In this document: positions 1 to 7,891 of the stretch, one piece after another | How positions within the stretch are numbered: position 1 is the first letter of the stretch | Layout: each line of letters begins with the position of its first letter | NCBI RefSeq assembly: GCF_900445235.1 | Contig: NZ_UFSM01000003.1 | Span: forward strand, 1 to 64,000 | DNA from: Aminobacter aminovorans | Lineage (GTDB): Bacteria > Pseudomonadota > Alphaproteobacteria > Rhizobiales > Rhizobiaceae | Direction: 5' to 3' | DNA length: 64,000 nucleotides | Notes under the pieces: model-generated | What the model was told of the DNA's origin: nothing | Database searches by the model: none | The model's input: only the letters and a program-made list of their open reading frames with translations | Translations under genes and position numbers: made by a program

Positions 1-2
1 AC

Positions 3-335
3 CGCAATCAGGCGCATGAGCGCCAGCAAGTCGCCCACCGGATCCTTGGCCCACATGCGGAGCACGCTTCGACGTCCTGCTATCACCTCTGGTTGCAGCT
101 TCCCGAACCCTGGCGAATGGATTCGTTCTCGGCAACGGCCCTGCGCGAAGGAGTAAGGGTAATCACCGCCGATGCGTTCGCGGTGAAACGGGATCACGCG
201 CCGCATGCAGTGAGGCTCTGCCTCGGAGCGGCACACTCCCTGCCACAGATCGCGCTCGGCTTGAACCGGCTGATGGGACTGCTCAACTCGCAGCCCAAGC
301 CGCACATGGATCTGCAATCGATCGGCTATGTCTAG
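3..335 (+). CDS. MocR-type GntR/aminotransferase regulator, C-terminal fragment
   Basis: The frame is open from the left edge to the stop at 333-335 and has no start in the window, so the gene is cut by the boundary. The visible residues (HLWLQLPEPWR ... ADAFAV ... APHAVRLCLGAA followed by a Leu-rich end) match the C-terminal end of the fold-type I aminotransferase domain of MocR/PdxR-like regulators. Such proteins carry an N-terminal GntR winged helix and bind PLP or an amino-acid-derived ligand. Only about 110 residues are present, so neither the DNA-binding part nor the PLP lysine can be checked. The gene converges on the QueD-like gene 38 bp downstream. Confidence 0.72.
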   Translation, partial: RNQAHERQQVAHRILGPHAEHASTSCYHLWLQLPEPWRMDSFSATALREGVRVITADAFAVKRDHAPHAVRLCLGAAHSLPQIALGLNRLMGLLNSQPKPHMDLQSIGYV

Positions 336-373
336 CCGGGCAAAGCCGTACGAGGGGTAGAATCCAAAGCCGC

Positions 374-745
374 CTAAGCGCGAGCCCTTCGCAGGACGCG
401 TCCGTTGTACACCGTACCCTCGGCCTGACCTTGCGCGCCCCGGCGAACCGCCACGCGATCGAGCTGCGGAAACTGGGGTTCCAGCTTTTCCCAGATCCAG
501 CGCGCGACATTCTCGAGCGACGGCACGGACAGCCCCTCGATCTCGTTGAGATATTTGTGGTCGAGGGTCATCCGGACGACCTCTATCTGCTGCTCCAGCT
601 CATAGAGATTGGCCGGCCAGCCAAAGACCGGGTCGGGGTCTCCGACGAGGTGGACGCTGACCTGGAACGAGTGACCGTGGAGGCCCGAGTAAGGCTGCAG
701 CTGGTGTGCTGCCTCGAAGGTGAACTCCTTGTAAGTCTCGATCAT
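374..745 (-). CDS. 6-carboxytetrahydropterin/6-pyruvoyltetrahydropterin synthase family protein
   Basis: A 123-aa protein of QueD/PTPS length. The start is placed at Met-Ile-Glu-Thr because it has a GGCAGGA-type ribosome site upstream and begins where the family fold begins; an upstream Met would add 17 unrelated residues. The three zinc-binding histidines are visible (FEAAHQL and LHGHSF), as are a later Asp-His (TLDHKYLNE) and a Glu (SLENVARW). The cysteine that normally lies four residues before the HGH histidine is replaced by Tyr (PYSGLHGH), so the usual acid-base chemistry on dihydroneopterin triphosphate may be altered. No queC, queE or queF lies nearby. Confidence 0.8.
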   Translation of the reverse strand: MIETYKEFTFEAAHQLQPYSGLHGHSFQVSVHLVGDPDPVFGWPANLYELEQQIEVVRMTLDHKYLNEIEGLSVPSLENVARWIWEKLEPQFPQLDRVAVRRGAQGQAEGTVYNGRVLRRARA

Positions 746-794
746 TTTGCCGTCCTGCCCATCGTCATGCTCAACCTGGTGCCGGATATCTGCC

Positions 795-812
795 ACCGGC
801 TTCCGAGCCGGT
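795..812 (-). other. Hairpin in the leader of the QueD-like gene
   Basis: A perfect 7-bp inverted repeat (ACCGGCT / AGCCGGT) around a 4-nt loop, 50 bp upstream of the QueD-like start. There is no T-run, so it is not an intrinsic terminator. It could be a 5' leader structure; I do not recognise a known riboswitch class in it. Confidence 0.4.
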
Positions 813-855
813 CAATTCGATCAAAACAAGAAACATCCGCTTGCTACTTGTTGAT

Positions 856-869
856 GCACGATATCGTGC
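856..869. promoter_or_regulatory. 14-bp perfect palindrome in divergent promoter region
   Basis: GCACGATATCGTGC is a perfect palindrome lying between the divergent QueD-like gene and the molybdopterin-domain gene. It has the size and symmetry of an operator for a dimeric regulator. No regulator is assigned. The rest of 746-962 is AT-richer than its surroundings and presumably holds both promoters. Confidence 0.45.
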
Positions 870-962
870 TGATTATTGTGGCATATTCAACGTCGTTAAT
901 GTGTTTTTCAGTGACCTTTGGCATGGTCCGATGCAAACTGACGGTGCCGGGGAGTACGTGCT

Positions 963-1493
963 ATGAATCATCTTGTGTCTTCAATCATCCGCGCAGTCGC
1001 AGTGGCGACGTCATTGGCACTTTTCGCGCTGACGTCGGCTCAGGCCGAAGACGGCAAACTGCAGGCACCCAAGGGCACCCCGATCCTGGTCATCGAAGGC
1101 AAGATCAGCGCCACAAATGGCAATGGTGTGGCTTCGTTTGACCGCGACATGCTCGAAGCGCTCGGCGTTACGTCGATCGAGACCACGACGCCGTGGTTTA
1201 CGGGCATGGTCAAGTTCGAGGGCGTTCCGCTCCAGAAGATCATGGAGCTGGTGGGCGCCGACGGCAAGGAAGCCGTTGCAGTTGCCCTCAACGACTACAA
1301 GACGACGATCCCGACTGAGGATTTTGCGCTCCACAACGTTCTGTTGGCGCTCAAGCGCGACGGCCAGTACATGGAGGTCAGCGACAAGGGCCCGCTGTTC
1401 ATCGTCTATCCCTATGACAGCAAGCCGGAGCTTCAGAGCCAGAAGTTCTATTCGCGCTCGGTTTGGCAGCTGGCCCGGTTGATCATCCGGTAG
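963..1493 (+). CDS. Secreted molybdopterin-oxidoreductase-domain-like protein
   Basis: 176 aa with an N-terminal signal peptide (hydrophobic stretch at about residues 8-24, cleavage after SAQA). The mature part resembles the sulfite-oxidase-type molybdopterin fold found in small periplasmic proteins (PILVIEGKIS ... FEGVPLQKIMELVG ... GPLFIVYPYD). There is no cysteine anywhere, so the Mo-ligating Cys of true sulfite oxidases is missing and the protein probably binds something other than a catalytic Mo centre. GGGGAG precedes the ATG. It ends 10 bp before the GGDEF-EAL gene and is probably co-transcribed with it, which suggests a periplasmic sensory partner (inference). Confidence 0.72.
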   Translation: MNHLVSSIIRAVAVATSLALFALTSAQAEDGKLQAPKGTPILVIEGKISATNGNGVASFDRDMLEALGVTSIETTTPWFTGMVKFEGVPLQKIMELVGADGKEAVAVALNDYKTTIPTEDFALHNVLLALKRDGQYMEVSDKGPLFIVYPYDSKPELQSQKFYSRSVWQLARLIIR

Positions 1494-1503
1494 GGAAGAT
1501 GTC

Positions 1504-3921
1504 ATGGCCGCTTTGTTGGCGCCTGGATCCCGCCGTGCATTTGCATTCCATCTGCTCAAGGCACTGCTGATCGGCACCATTGCCGTCTTCGCTGTCGCAG
1601 CTGCCTATTTGTCCGTCGTCATCTTCGAACGTCAGGCATCTATCGGGAAGCTCTCGCGATACGACGTGGCGTGGAGTGCCAGCCAGGGCGTCAACGAATA
1701 TCTGCGCCTCTACCAGCGGGTAGCCACGCTGGCTGCATCGCCAAACGATCAGCTCAAGGCCGACACGCAGCTTCGCTTTCAGATTCTGAAGAGCCGCCTC
1801 GGTGGCTTCAGCACCGGCCAGTTCGAGGAATTTGTCGCCGAGGCGCCCGAGCGAAAGGCAACAATAGCTCAGCTGTCCAAGTTCGTCGCGGACATGGACA
1901 GCGTCATCACTAGGGTCGACGCCCCGGGCCAGGCGCAATCCATACTGACATCGATGCGCGCGCTCGAGGCCGAATTGATCGGCCTCGCCTCGGAGGCCAA
2001 CCAGTACAGCGCCGTGCAGGCGGCCAAGGTCGACGACGAGTTGTTGCGCCTCCACAGCGGCTTCTCCGCCGTGGCGATCGGCTTCTTCCTGTGCAGCCTT
2101 GCCTTCATCGCGCTTCTGGGGTGGCACAATCGGCTGCTGACGCAGACCTCCGACGCTCTCAATGCTGCAAATGACGACCTGCGCCGCACTTCCGATGACC
2201 TCGAAAGGGCGAACGCCGCGGTGCTTGGGGCCAACCACGCGCTTGCCACTCAGAACGGCCTGTTTGATGCCGCCCTGAGCAACATGTCCCAGGGCCTGTG
2301 CATGTTCGATGCCGACCAGCGGCTCATCGTCAGCAACAGCAAGTTCGCCGCCATGTACGGCCTCCCCGAAGGTAGCCTTGCGCCGGGGACTACGCCGAAG
2401 CAGATCATGCAAGCGTCGATCGATGCCGCAACGTCGACGCAGCATAGTGCCGAACTTGCCCATCGCTCCCAGCAACAGCTGATTGAAAAGGGCCAGCCCG
2501 GCGTCCTGCTGCAGAAGCTCGTCGACGGCCGCATTGTCTCGATCCTGCATCAGCCGATGGATTCAGGCGGCTGGGTTGCCACCTATGAGGACATTACCGA
2601 ACGCCATCTCTCGGAAGAGCGCATCGCCCACATGGCGCGCCACGATCCTTTGACCGGGTTGCCAAACCGCCTAATGCTGCGCGAGCGCCTGGAGCAGGAG
2701 CTTGCGCATGGCCGCAGGCATCATCAGGACACTGCGGTCCTCTGCCTCGACCTGGACAACTTCAAGAACGTCAACGACACGCTCGGCCATCCCGTCGGCG
2801 ACGCATTGCTGCGCGAGGTTGCCAACCGCGTTTCGGGCATGGTTCGTGAATATGACGTCGTTGCACGCCTCGGCGGTGACGAGTTCATCGTCATCCAGCC
2901 GGCGGTTGGACGCGAGGATGCGGCCCATGTGGCGCAGCGATTGATCGAAGCCCTCGAGGAACCGTACCATCTCGACGCCCACCATGTCGTCATCGGCGCA
3001 AGTATTGGAATTGCGCTTGCCTCGGATTGTGACGGGGTTGCCGACGACATGGTCAAGAATGCCGACCTGGCACTCTATCGCGCCAAGAGTGATGGCCGCG
3101 GCAGCTACCAGTTCTATGCGCCCGAGATGGACGACCGGCTGCAACGCCGGCGGATGCTCGAACTCGACCTCAGGGGCGCCGACTTCGACACGGAGTTCGA
3201 GCTCGTCTTCCAGCCAATCGTCAATCTCCAGAGCAAGCAAGTCGCCGTGGTTGAAGCGCTGTTGCGCTGGCCGGGCTGCCAGCGCGGTCAGATCCGGCCC
3301 GACGAATTTATCCCGATCGCCGAAAGCACAGGCCTGATCGTGCAACTCGGCGCCTGGGTGCTCGAAAAGGCCTGCCGGGAAGCCGTGAAATTGCCGGGCA
3401 ACGTCAATGTTGCGGTCAATCTGTCGCCGGGACAGTTCAGGCGGGGAAACATCGTAGAAACCGTCGCCAACGTGCTGTCGCTGACGGGCCTTGCGCCCGA
3501 GCGCCTTGAACTTGAAATCACGGAATCGCTACTTTTGGGCGACAACAAGGAAACCTTGCTCGCCCTGAACAAGCTGCACGCGCTCGGCGTAAAGATTTCG
3601 CTCGACGATTTCGGGACGGGCTACTCGTCGCTCAGCTATCTCAGGAACTTTCCCGTCGACAAGGTCAAGATCGACCGTTCGTTCATCGCCGAGATCGCCG
3701 GCAACCGCGATCATTGCGCCATCGTCAGCGCAATCGTGAACCTTTCGCACGCGTTGGAGATGACCACCGTTGCCGAGGGTGTCGAAACCGAAGAGCAGCT
3801 GTTGATCGTCCGCGCCACCGGATGCGACGCCGTCCAGGGACACTTCTTCAGCCCTCCGATGGCGATTTCGCAACTCAGGCGGTATCTCGAAGATCAGCGT
3901 GCCAAGCTGACGCTGGCATAA
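1504..3921 (+). CDS. Membrane PAS-GGDEF-EAL cyclic-di-GMP enzyme
   Basis: 805 aa. A transmembrane helix at about 17-40 and another at about 186-207 enclose a periplasmic, mostly helical sensor region. A coiled coil (about 210-250) and a PAS-like domain (about 255-370, SQGLCMFDADQRLIVSN) follow. The diguanylate cyclase domain carries an intact GGDEF (residues 457-461) with an RxxD inhibitory site (REYD) five residues before it. The phosphodiesterase domain has EAL at 584-586 and a DDFGTGYSSLSYL motif. Both active sites look complete, so the protein could make or degrade c-di-GMP. It lies 10 bp after the secreted molybdopterin-domain-like protein. Confidence 0.93.
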   Translation: MAALLAPGSRRAFAFHLLKALLIGTIAVFAVAAAYLSVVIFERQASIGKLSRYDVAWSASQGVNEYLRLYQRVATLAASPNDQLKADTQLRFQILKSRLGGFSTGQFEEFVAEAPERKATIAQLSKFVADMDSVITRVDAPGQAQSILTSMRALEAELIGLASEANQYSAVQAAKVDDELLRLHSGFSAVAIGFFLCSLAFIALLGWHNRLLTQTSDALNAANDDLRRTSDDLERANAAVLGANHALATQNGLFDAALSNMSQGLCMFDADQRLIVSNSKFAAMYGLPEGSLAPGTTPKQIMQASIDAATSTQHSAELAHRSQQQLIEKGQPGVLLQKLVDGRIVSILHQPMDSGGWVATYEDITERHLSEERIAHMARHDPLTGLPNRLMLRERLEQELAHGRRHHQDTAVLCLDLDNFKNVNDTLGHPVGDALLREVANRVSGMVREYDVVARLGGDEFIVIQPAVGREDAAHVAQRLIEALEEPYHLDAHHVVIGASIGIALASDCDGVADDMVKNADLALYRAKSDGRGSYQFYAPEMDDRLQRRRMLELDLRGADFDTEFELVFQPIVNLQSKQVAVVEALLRWPGCQRGQIRPDEFIPIAESTGLIVQLGAWVLEKACREAVKLPGNVNVAVNLSPGQFRRGNIVETVANVLSLTGLAPERLELEITESLLLGDNKETLLALNKLHALGVKISLDDFGTGYSSLSYLRNFPVDKVKIDRSFIAEIAGNRDHCAIVSAIVNLSHALEMTTVAEGVETEEQLLIVRATGCDAVQGHFFSPPMAISQLRRYLEDQRAKLTLA

Positions 3922-3995
3922 GAAGTGCCAAGAGGACGTTGCCCTAGCGGGACTATGGCATCGTTTCGCTTATTCTCATCTGACAAAAACTACGA

Positions 3996-4448
3996 TCATT
4001 TGCCTTCGCCGAGGAAAACGACAGCGCCCTGGTCGAGCACATGCTGGAGCCGGTCCAGAACATGACCGGAGCCTAGTTCACCGACTACGTAGAGGTGGTC
4101 GCCTTCGAAACGCACCGGCCAGTGCATGTTGCCGGCGCAATATCCGAGTTCGATCCCCGCGGCCGCATCGGCCGCCTTGAAGACCAGCCACCGTTCCGGC
4201 TCGGCGCGGACAACGATGGCGCGCTTGTCCTCCAGCAACAGCACCGCGCCGTCGACGAGCCGCTGCGTCCGCGGCAGGGCGATGGCGCAGAGCGTGCCGC
4301 GGTCGGTCCTTGCCGAAAGTCGCCGTCGCGCGATTTCGGCAGTGTCGAGCATGATGAACTCGACACGGCCTTCGTGGTCCAGCAGATGAAGCCGAGCGCT
4401 CAGCTGCTGGTCGGCCGCCAATCCGACGATGGAATTCAGCTTCAACAT
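3996..4448 (-). CDS. UreE-like nickel metallochaperone-like protein
   Basis: 150 aa with the two-domain shape of UreE: an N-terminal beta domain (residues 1-75) and a C-terminal metal-binding domain with the family signature around GYCAGNMHWPVRFEGDHLYV (about 102-122). The histidine-rich C-terminal tail of enterobacterial UreE is absent. It is the last gene of the urtABCDE-like run on the minus strand, 62 bp after urtE. No urease structural or other accessory genes are present here. It may serve a urease encoded elsewhere or a different nickel enzyme tied to amide/urea use (inference). Confidence 0.75.
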   Translation of the reverse strand: MLKLNSIVGLAADQQLSARLHLLDHEGRVEFIMLDTAEIARRRLSARTDRGTLCAIALPRTQRLVDGAVLLLEDKRAIVVRAEPERWLVFKAADAAAGIELGYCAGNMHWPVRFEGDHLYVVGELGSGHVLDRLQHVLDQGAVVFLGEGK

Positions 4449-4510
4449 TCAAAGTCCCCTGGAGCGGTTGACCGCTGGGTCGCAAGGCAGTTCGCAGGCA
4501 GACGTACGGA

Positions 4511-5203
4511 TCAGATCCCCAGATGGGTGTCGACCGTTTCCCTGTCGTAGAGCTGATCTGGAGAGATCTCGGCAACGAACGCGCCCTTCTGGATGATCAG
4601 CACACGGTCGGCCAGCTGGCGGATGAAGCGGATGTCCTGTTCGACAAGGATGATGCCCAGACCCAGTGTTACCTTCAGTTCGCCGAGCTTCTCGGCGATG
4701 AGATCGACGATCGACGGCTGGATGCCTTCGGTCGGTTCGTCGAGCAGTATCAGCTTCGGGCGCCCGGCAAGGCACCGGGCGAGCGCCAGGATCTGCTGCT
4801 GTCCACCAGACAGCCCTCGTCCGGGCCGATCGAGCAGATCCGTCAGCACCGGGAAATGGCCGAGCATCTCTGGGATCGCGCTTTCACCGCCACGCATGAT
4901 CTCGCCCATCTTCAGGTTCTCCATGACGGAGAGCAGTGGGAAGATGTCGCGACCTTGCGGCACGTAGCCGATGCCGGCGCGGGCGCGCTCGGACGAGCTG
5001 GCAAAAGTGACGTCTCTGCCGTCAAACTCGATCCGCCCCTGCGTCGTCTTGATCTGGCCGACGAGCGTTCGCAGCAGCGTGGTCTTGCCCATGCCGTTGT
5101 GGCCGAGGATGCCGACGACCTCGCCAGGCTTCATGGCGAAATTGATACCGTGCAGGATCGGGATCCGGCCGTAGCCGGAGTGCAGGTTCTTGACCTCAAT
5201 CAT
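4511..5203 (-). CDS. urtE: Urea/short-chain amide ABC transporter ATP-binding protein UrtE-like
   Basis: 230 aa. It starts at Met-Ile-Glu-Val, inside the end of urtD (8-bp overlap); the longer in-frame start would overlap urtD further and adds non-conserved residues. Walker A (GHNGMGKTT), ABC signature LSGGQQQI, Walker B (LILLDEPTEGIQPS) and a switch His in VEQDIRF are visible. It is of the LivF/UrtE type and forms the ATPase heterodimer with the UrtD-like protein. The order urtA-B-C-D-E is that of the urea transporter family, but specificity for urea rather than another small amide cannot be read from the sequence. Confidence 0.88.
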   Translation of the reverse strand: MIEVKNLHSGYGRIPILHGINFAMKPGEVVGILGHNGMGKTTLLRTLVGQIKTTQGRIEFDGRDVTFASSSERARAGIGYVPQGRDIFPLLSVMENLKMGEIMRGGESAIPEMLGHFPVLTDLLDRPGRGLSGGQQQILALARCLAGRPKLILLDEPTEGIQPSIVDLIAEKLGELKVTLGLGIILVEQDIRFIRQLADRVLIIQKGAFVAEISPDQLYDRETVDTHLGI

Positions 5204-5924
5204 CTTCGGATTTCCCCAGATAGACTTCACGGACAAGCTCGTTGCCCTGAACCTTGTCCATCGTGTCCTCGATCAACACGCGCCCCTGGTGGAAAACGGT
5301 CACCGTCTGCGCGATCTGCTTGATGAACTGCATGTCGTGCTCGACCACGACGATGGCGGCCGACTTGTTGACCTCGCGAATGAGTTCGGCGGTCTTGTTG
5401 GTCTCATCCGCCGTCATTCCTGCTGCCGGCTCGTCGAGCAGGATCAGCTTGGGCTCGAGCGCAACCACCATGGCAAGCTCGACCCATTGACGCTGACCGT
5501 GGGCAAGTTCACCGACCAGCCTGCCCGTCAGCGAGGTCAGTCCCAGCCGCTCCATAACGTCCTTGCCCTTGGCGGCGGCGCGGGCCTTGCCATGTCGCGA
5601 CCTGGCCGCAACGGAGATGTTTTCCGCCACCGTCAGGTTGTTGAACACATCGGGCACCTGATTCTTGATTCCGATGCCGAGCCGGCTGACCTGATGCGGC
5701 TGAGCGCGCGTGATGTCGATGCCATCGAACAAGATCTGGCCCGTCGTCGGCTTGAGCTGCGCCGTGAGCATCTTGAAGAAGGTGCTTTTGCCAGCCCCGT
5801 TTGGACCAATCAGGCAGCGCAACTCGCGCTGTCTCAGGTTGAAGTCGACGCTGGCGATGGCGACGACACCGCCGAAGCGCTTTTCGAGGCCCCGGGTCTC
5901 GAGGATGGAATCCGACGAGGTCAT
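5196..5924 (-). CDS. urtD: Urea/short-chain amide ABC transporter ATP-binding protein UrtD-like
   Basis: 242 aa with Walker A (GPNGAGKST), a signature of the unusual form LAHGQRQW, Walker B (LILLDEPAAGMT) and a switch His (VVEHDMQF). The LAHGQ signature is typical of UrtD/LivG-type subunits. It overlaps the permease urtC by 4 bp and urtE by 8 bp, indicating translational coupling. Confidence 0.9.
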   Translation of the reverse strand: MTSSDSILETRGLEKRFGGVVAIASVDFNLRQRELRCLIGPNGAGKSTFFKMLTAQLKPTTGQILFDGIDITRAQPHQVSRLGIGIKNQVPDVFNNLTVAENISVAARSRHGKARAAAKGKDVMERLGLTSLTGRLVGELAHGQRQWVELAMVVALEPKLILLDEPAAGMTADETNKTAELIREVNKSAAIVVVEHDMQFIKQIAQTVTVFHQGRVLIEDTMDKVQGNELVREVYLGKSEDD

Positions 5925-6952
5925 GGCACCCTCCTCTGCTCGACGAGCGGCGCGACGTAAGGACGGAACTTCAACCGGCGAAAGGCATCACTGACAGTCG
6001 GCACCACGCCTTTTGGCACCAGCAAGACGAAGCCGATCAGGATCGTGCCGAGCACCAGATTGGCATTGAGGAGCTGCTGGGCGCCCAGTTTCGTGGCGAT
6101 CCACTGGATGGCAAAGCAGCCGACGATGGGGCCGAGCAGCGTGCCGGTGCCACCGACGATCACCCAGATGATCACCTGTGCCGACTGCGCCAGTCCGAAG
6201 ACATCGGGGCTGATGAACATGCCCCAATTGGCAAACAGGCAGCCTGCCAGGCCGGCGATGGCGCCACCGATGGCAAAGGTCGCCAGCTTGTAGAACCGCG
6301 CGTCATAACCAAGCAGTTCGGCGCGGCGTTCGTTTTCGCGAATGGCAACGACGACCTGACCGAAGCGGCTCTTCAACATCAGCCGCAAGCCGACATAGAC
6401 CGCCAGCAAGGTGAGGCCGGACAGGTAGAACAGGCCGTCAAAGGAGAGCGCGACGTCGGGCCTGCCGGGAAAATTCAGTGGCGGCACAGCCGGAATGCCA
6501 TTGTAGCCGCCGAGGGGTGCTGTGCCGATGACATATTGGGAACCCGAGGTCGCGCCCATGACCTTGTAGAGGATCAGTGTCACCGTCAGCGTGATGACGC
6601 CGAAATAGACATCGGTGATACGCGCGTAGAACAGGAAATAGCCGAGCAACGCCGCAAACAGTCCGGGGACGACGATCGAGAGCAGCAGCGGGATGGTGCT
6701 GTCGCCGAAATTGATGACGGCAATGGCATAGGCATAGGCGCCGATGCCGAAGAATGCCGACTGGCCAAAGCACAGGATGCCGCCATAACCCCAGATCAAC
6801 CCGAGGCTGAGCGCCAGGATCGCCATGATCACATAGGATGTCAGCTCGATCATCATGACCGGGTCAACGATCTGCGGCAGCGCTAGCAACAACAACAGCC
6901 CCAGCACCGTGGCGGCAACCAGCCCGCCGTTTCCTTGCCAATTCGCGGTCAT
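5921..6952 (-). CDS. urtC: Urea/branched-chain amino-acid-type ABC permease UrtC-like
   Basis: 343 aa, a LivM/UrtC-type permease with about nine to ten hydrophobic helices, the conserved LALSLGLIWGYGGILCFGQSAFFGIGAYAY-like region (described as two parts: positions about 43-55 and 58-72) and the EAA-like cytoplasmic loop AIRENERRAELLGYD. It overlaps urtD and urtB by 4 bp on either side. Confidence 0.9.
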   Translation of the reverse strand: MTANWQGNGGLVAATVLGLLLLLALPQIVDPVMMIELTSYVIMAILALSLGLIWGYGGILCFGQSAFFGIGAYAYAIAVINFGDSTIPLLLSIVVPGLFAALLGYFLFYARITDVYFGVITLTVTLILYKVMGATSGSQYVIGTAPLGGYNGIPAVPPLNFPGRPDVALSFDGLFYLSGLTLLAVYVGLRLMLKSRFGQVVVAIRENERRAELLGYDARFYKLATFAIGGAIAGLAGCLFANWGMFISPDVFGLAQSAQVIIWVIVGGTGTLLGPIVGCFAIQWIATKLGAQQLLNANLVLGTILIGFVLLVPKGVVPTVSDAFRRLKFRPYVAPLVEQRRVP

Positions 6953-7815
6953 GCCGCCCTCCTGAAGAAGCGCCCGGTGATGCCCTGCGGCATGAAGCGC
7001 AGCAACACGACGGCCGCGGCCAGCAGAGCCACTTCGCCGATAACCGGGGTAGAGAGATATGTGATGATCTGGTCTATCGCCCCGAACATGACGGAGGCCG
7101 ACACCGTGCCCGCGAGGATTGCCGGGCCGCCGCCGATGACGGTGATGAATGCCTTGGCGACGTAAGCCGCGCCGATTGTCGGCACGATGCCGGTGATTGG
7201 CGCCATGACGCCGCCGGCAAGCCCGGCGAGCCCCGCGCCGACACCGAATGTGACGGCATAGACGCGCGACGGATTGACCCCCAGTGCGGCGGCCATGTCG
7301 GCATTCTGCATCGTGCTGCGTGCGATCAGCCCGTAGCGCGTGAAGCGGAAGACGGCCCAGATGGCCGCGAACACGGCGACTGCGATGACGATGATGATCA
7401 GCGAATAGGCGGCGATGCGGTAGTCGCCGATCAGCAGCGAGCCGGCCGGCGCCGAGATGCCTTCGGTGGTATTACCGAAGACCGTCGTCGCCAAACCGAC
7501 AAGCAATAGGCTCAGCCCCCAGGTCGCAAGCATGGTGTCGCGCGGCCTGCCATAGAGGAAGCGGATGATCGTCCGCTCGATGACCACGCCGATCAGCCCG
7601 ACGACGAGGGGACTGATCAACAGCGTGGCAACCCAGATGTTGATGCCCGCCTTGGTCGCAACAATCGCAGCATAGCCGCCGAGCATGAGGAATTCGCCAT
7701 GCGCGAGGTTGATCACCCGCATCATGCCGAAAATGATGGCCAGTCCGACGCTGATCAGCGCCAGGCTGGCAACGGCTTTGAGAGCCTCAAAGGAAAGTAC
7801 AACGAGCAGGTCCAT
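6949..7815 (-). CDS. urtB: Urea/branched-chain amino-acid-type ABC permease UrtB-like
   Basis: 288 aa from the Met at 7815 (MDLLVVLSFEAL). A longer frame adds 21 residues that are not hydrophobic and do not fit the family. The hallmark INLAHGEFLMLGGYAA of LivH/UrtB permeases is present, plus eight or so membrane helices. It forms the membrane pore with UrtC. It lies 76 bp after the binding-protein gene. Confidence 0.9.
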   Translation of the reverse strand: MDLLVVLSFEALKAVASLALISVGLAIIFGMMRVINLAHGEFLMLGGYAAIVATKAGINIWVATLLISPLVVGLIGVVIERTIIRFLYGRPRDTMLATWGLSLLLVGLATTVFGNTTEGISAPAGSLLIGDYRIAAYSLIIIVIAVAVFAAIWAVFRFTRYGLIARSTMQNADMAAALGVNPSRVYAVTFGVGAGLAGLAGGVMAPITGIVPTIGAAYVAKAFITVIGGGPAILAGTVSASVMFGAIDQIITYLSTPVIGEVALLAAAVVLLRFMPQGITGRFFRRAA

Positions 7816-7891
7816 ATCGGGCACAGCCTCCTGGATCGCTGCGGGTCGTTCGCTCCAACGCGACCGAACGACCCGCAAGCTTTCGGGTCAT

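Noticed and set aside
746-850. preQ1-type riboswitch before the QueD-like gene
   Set aside because: Only one hairpin with a 4-nt loop is seen and no conserved preQ1 aptamer sequence.
1483-2550. Long minus-strand open frame opposite the GGDEF-EAL gene
   Set aside because: It lies entirely antisense to a clear conserved gene, lacks a ribosome site and shows no domain; it is a high-GC shadow.
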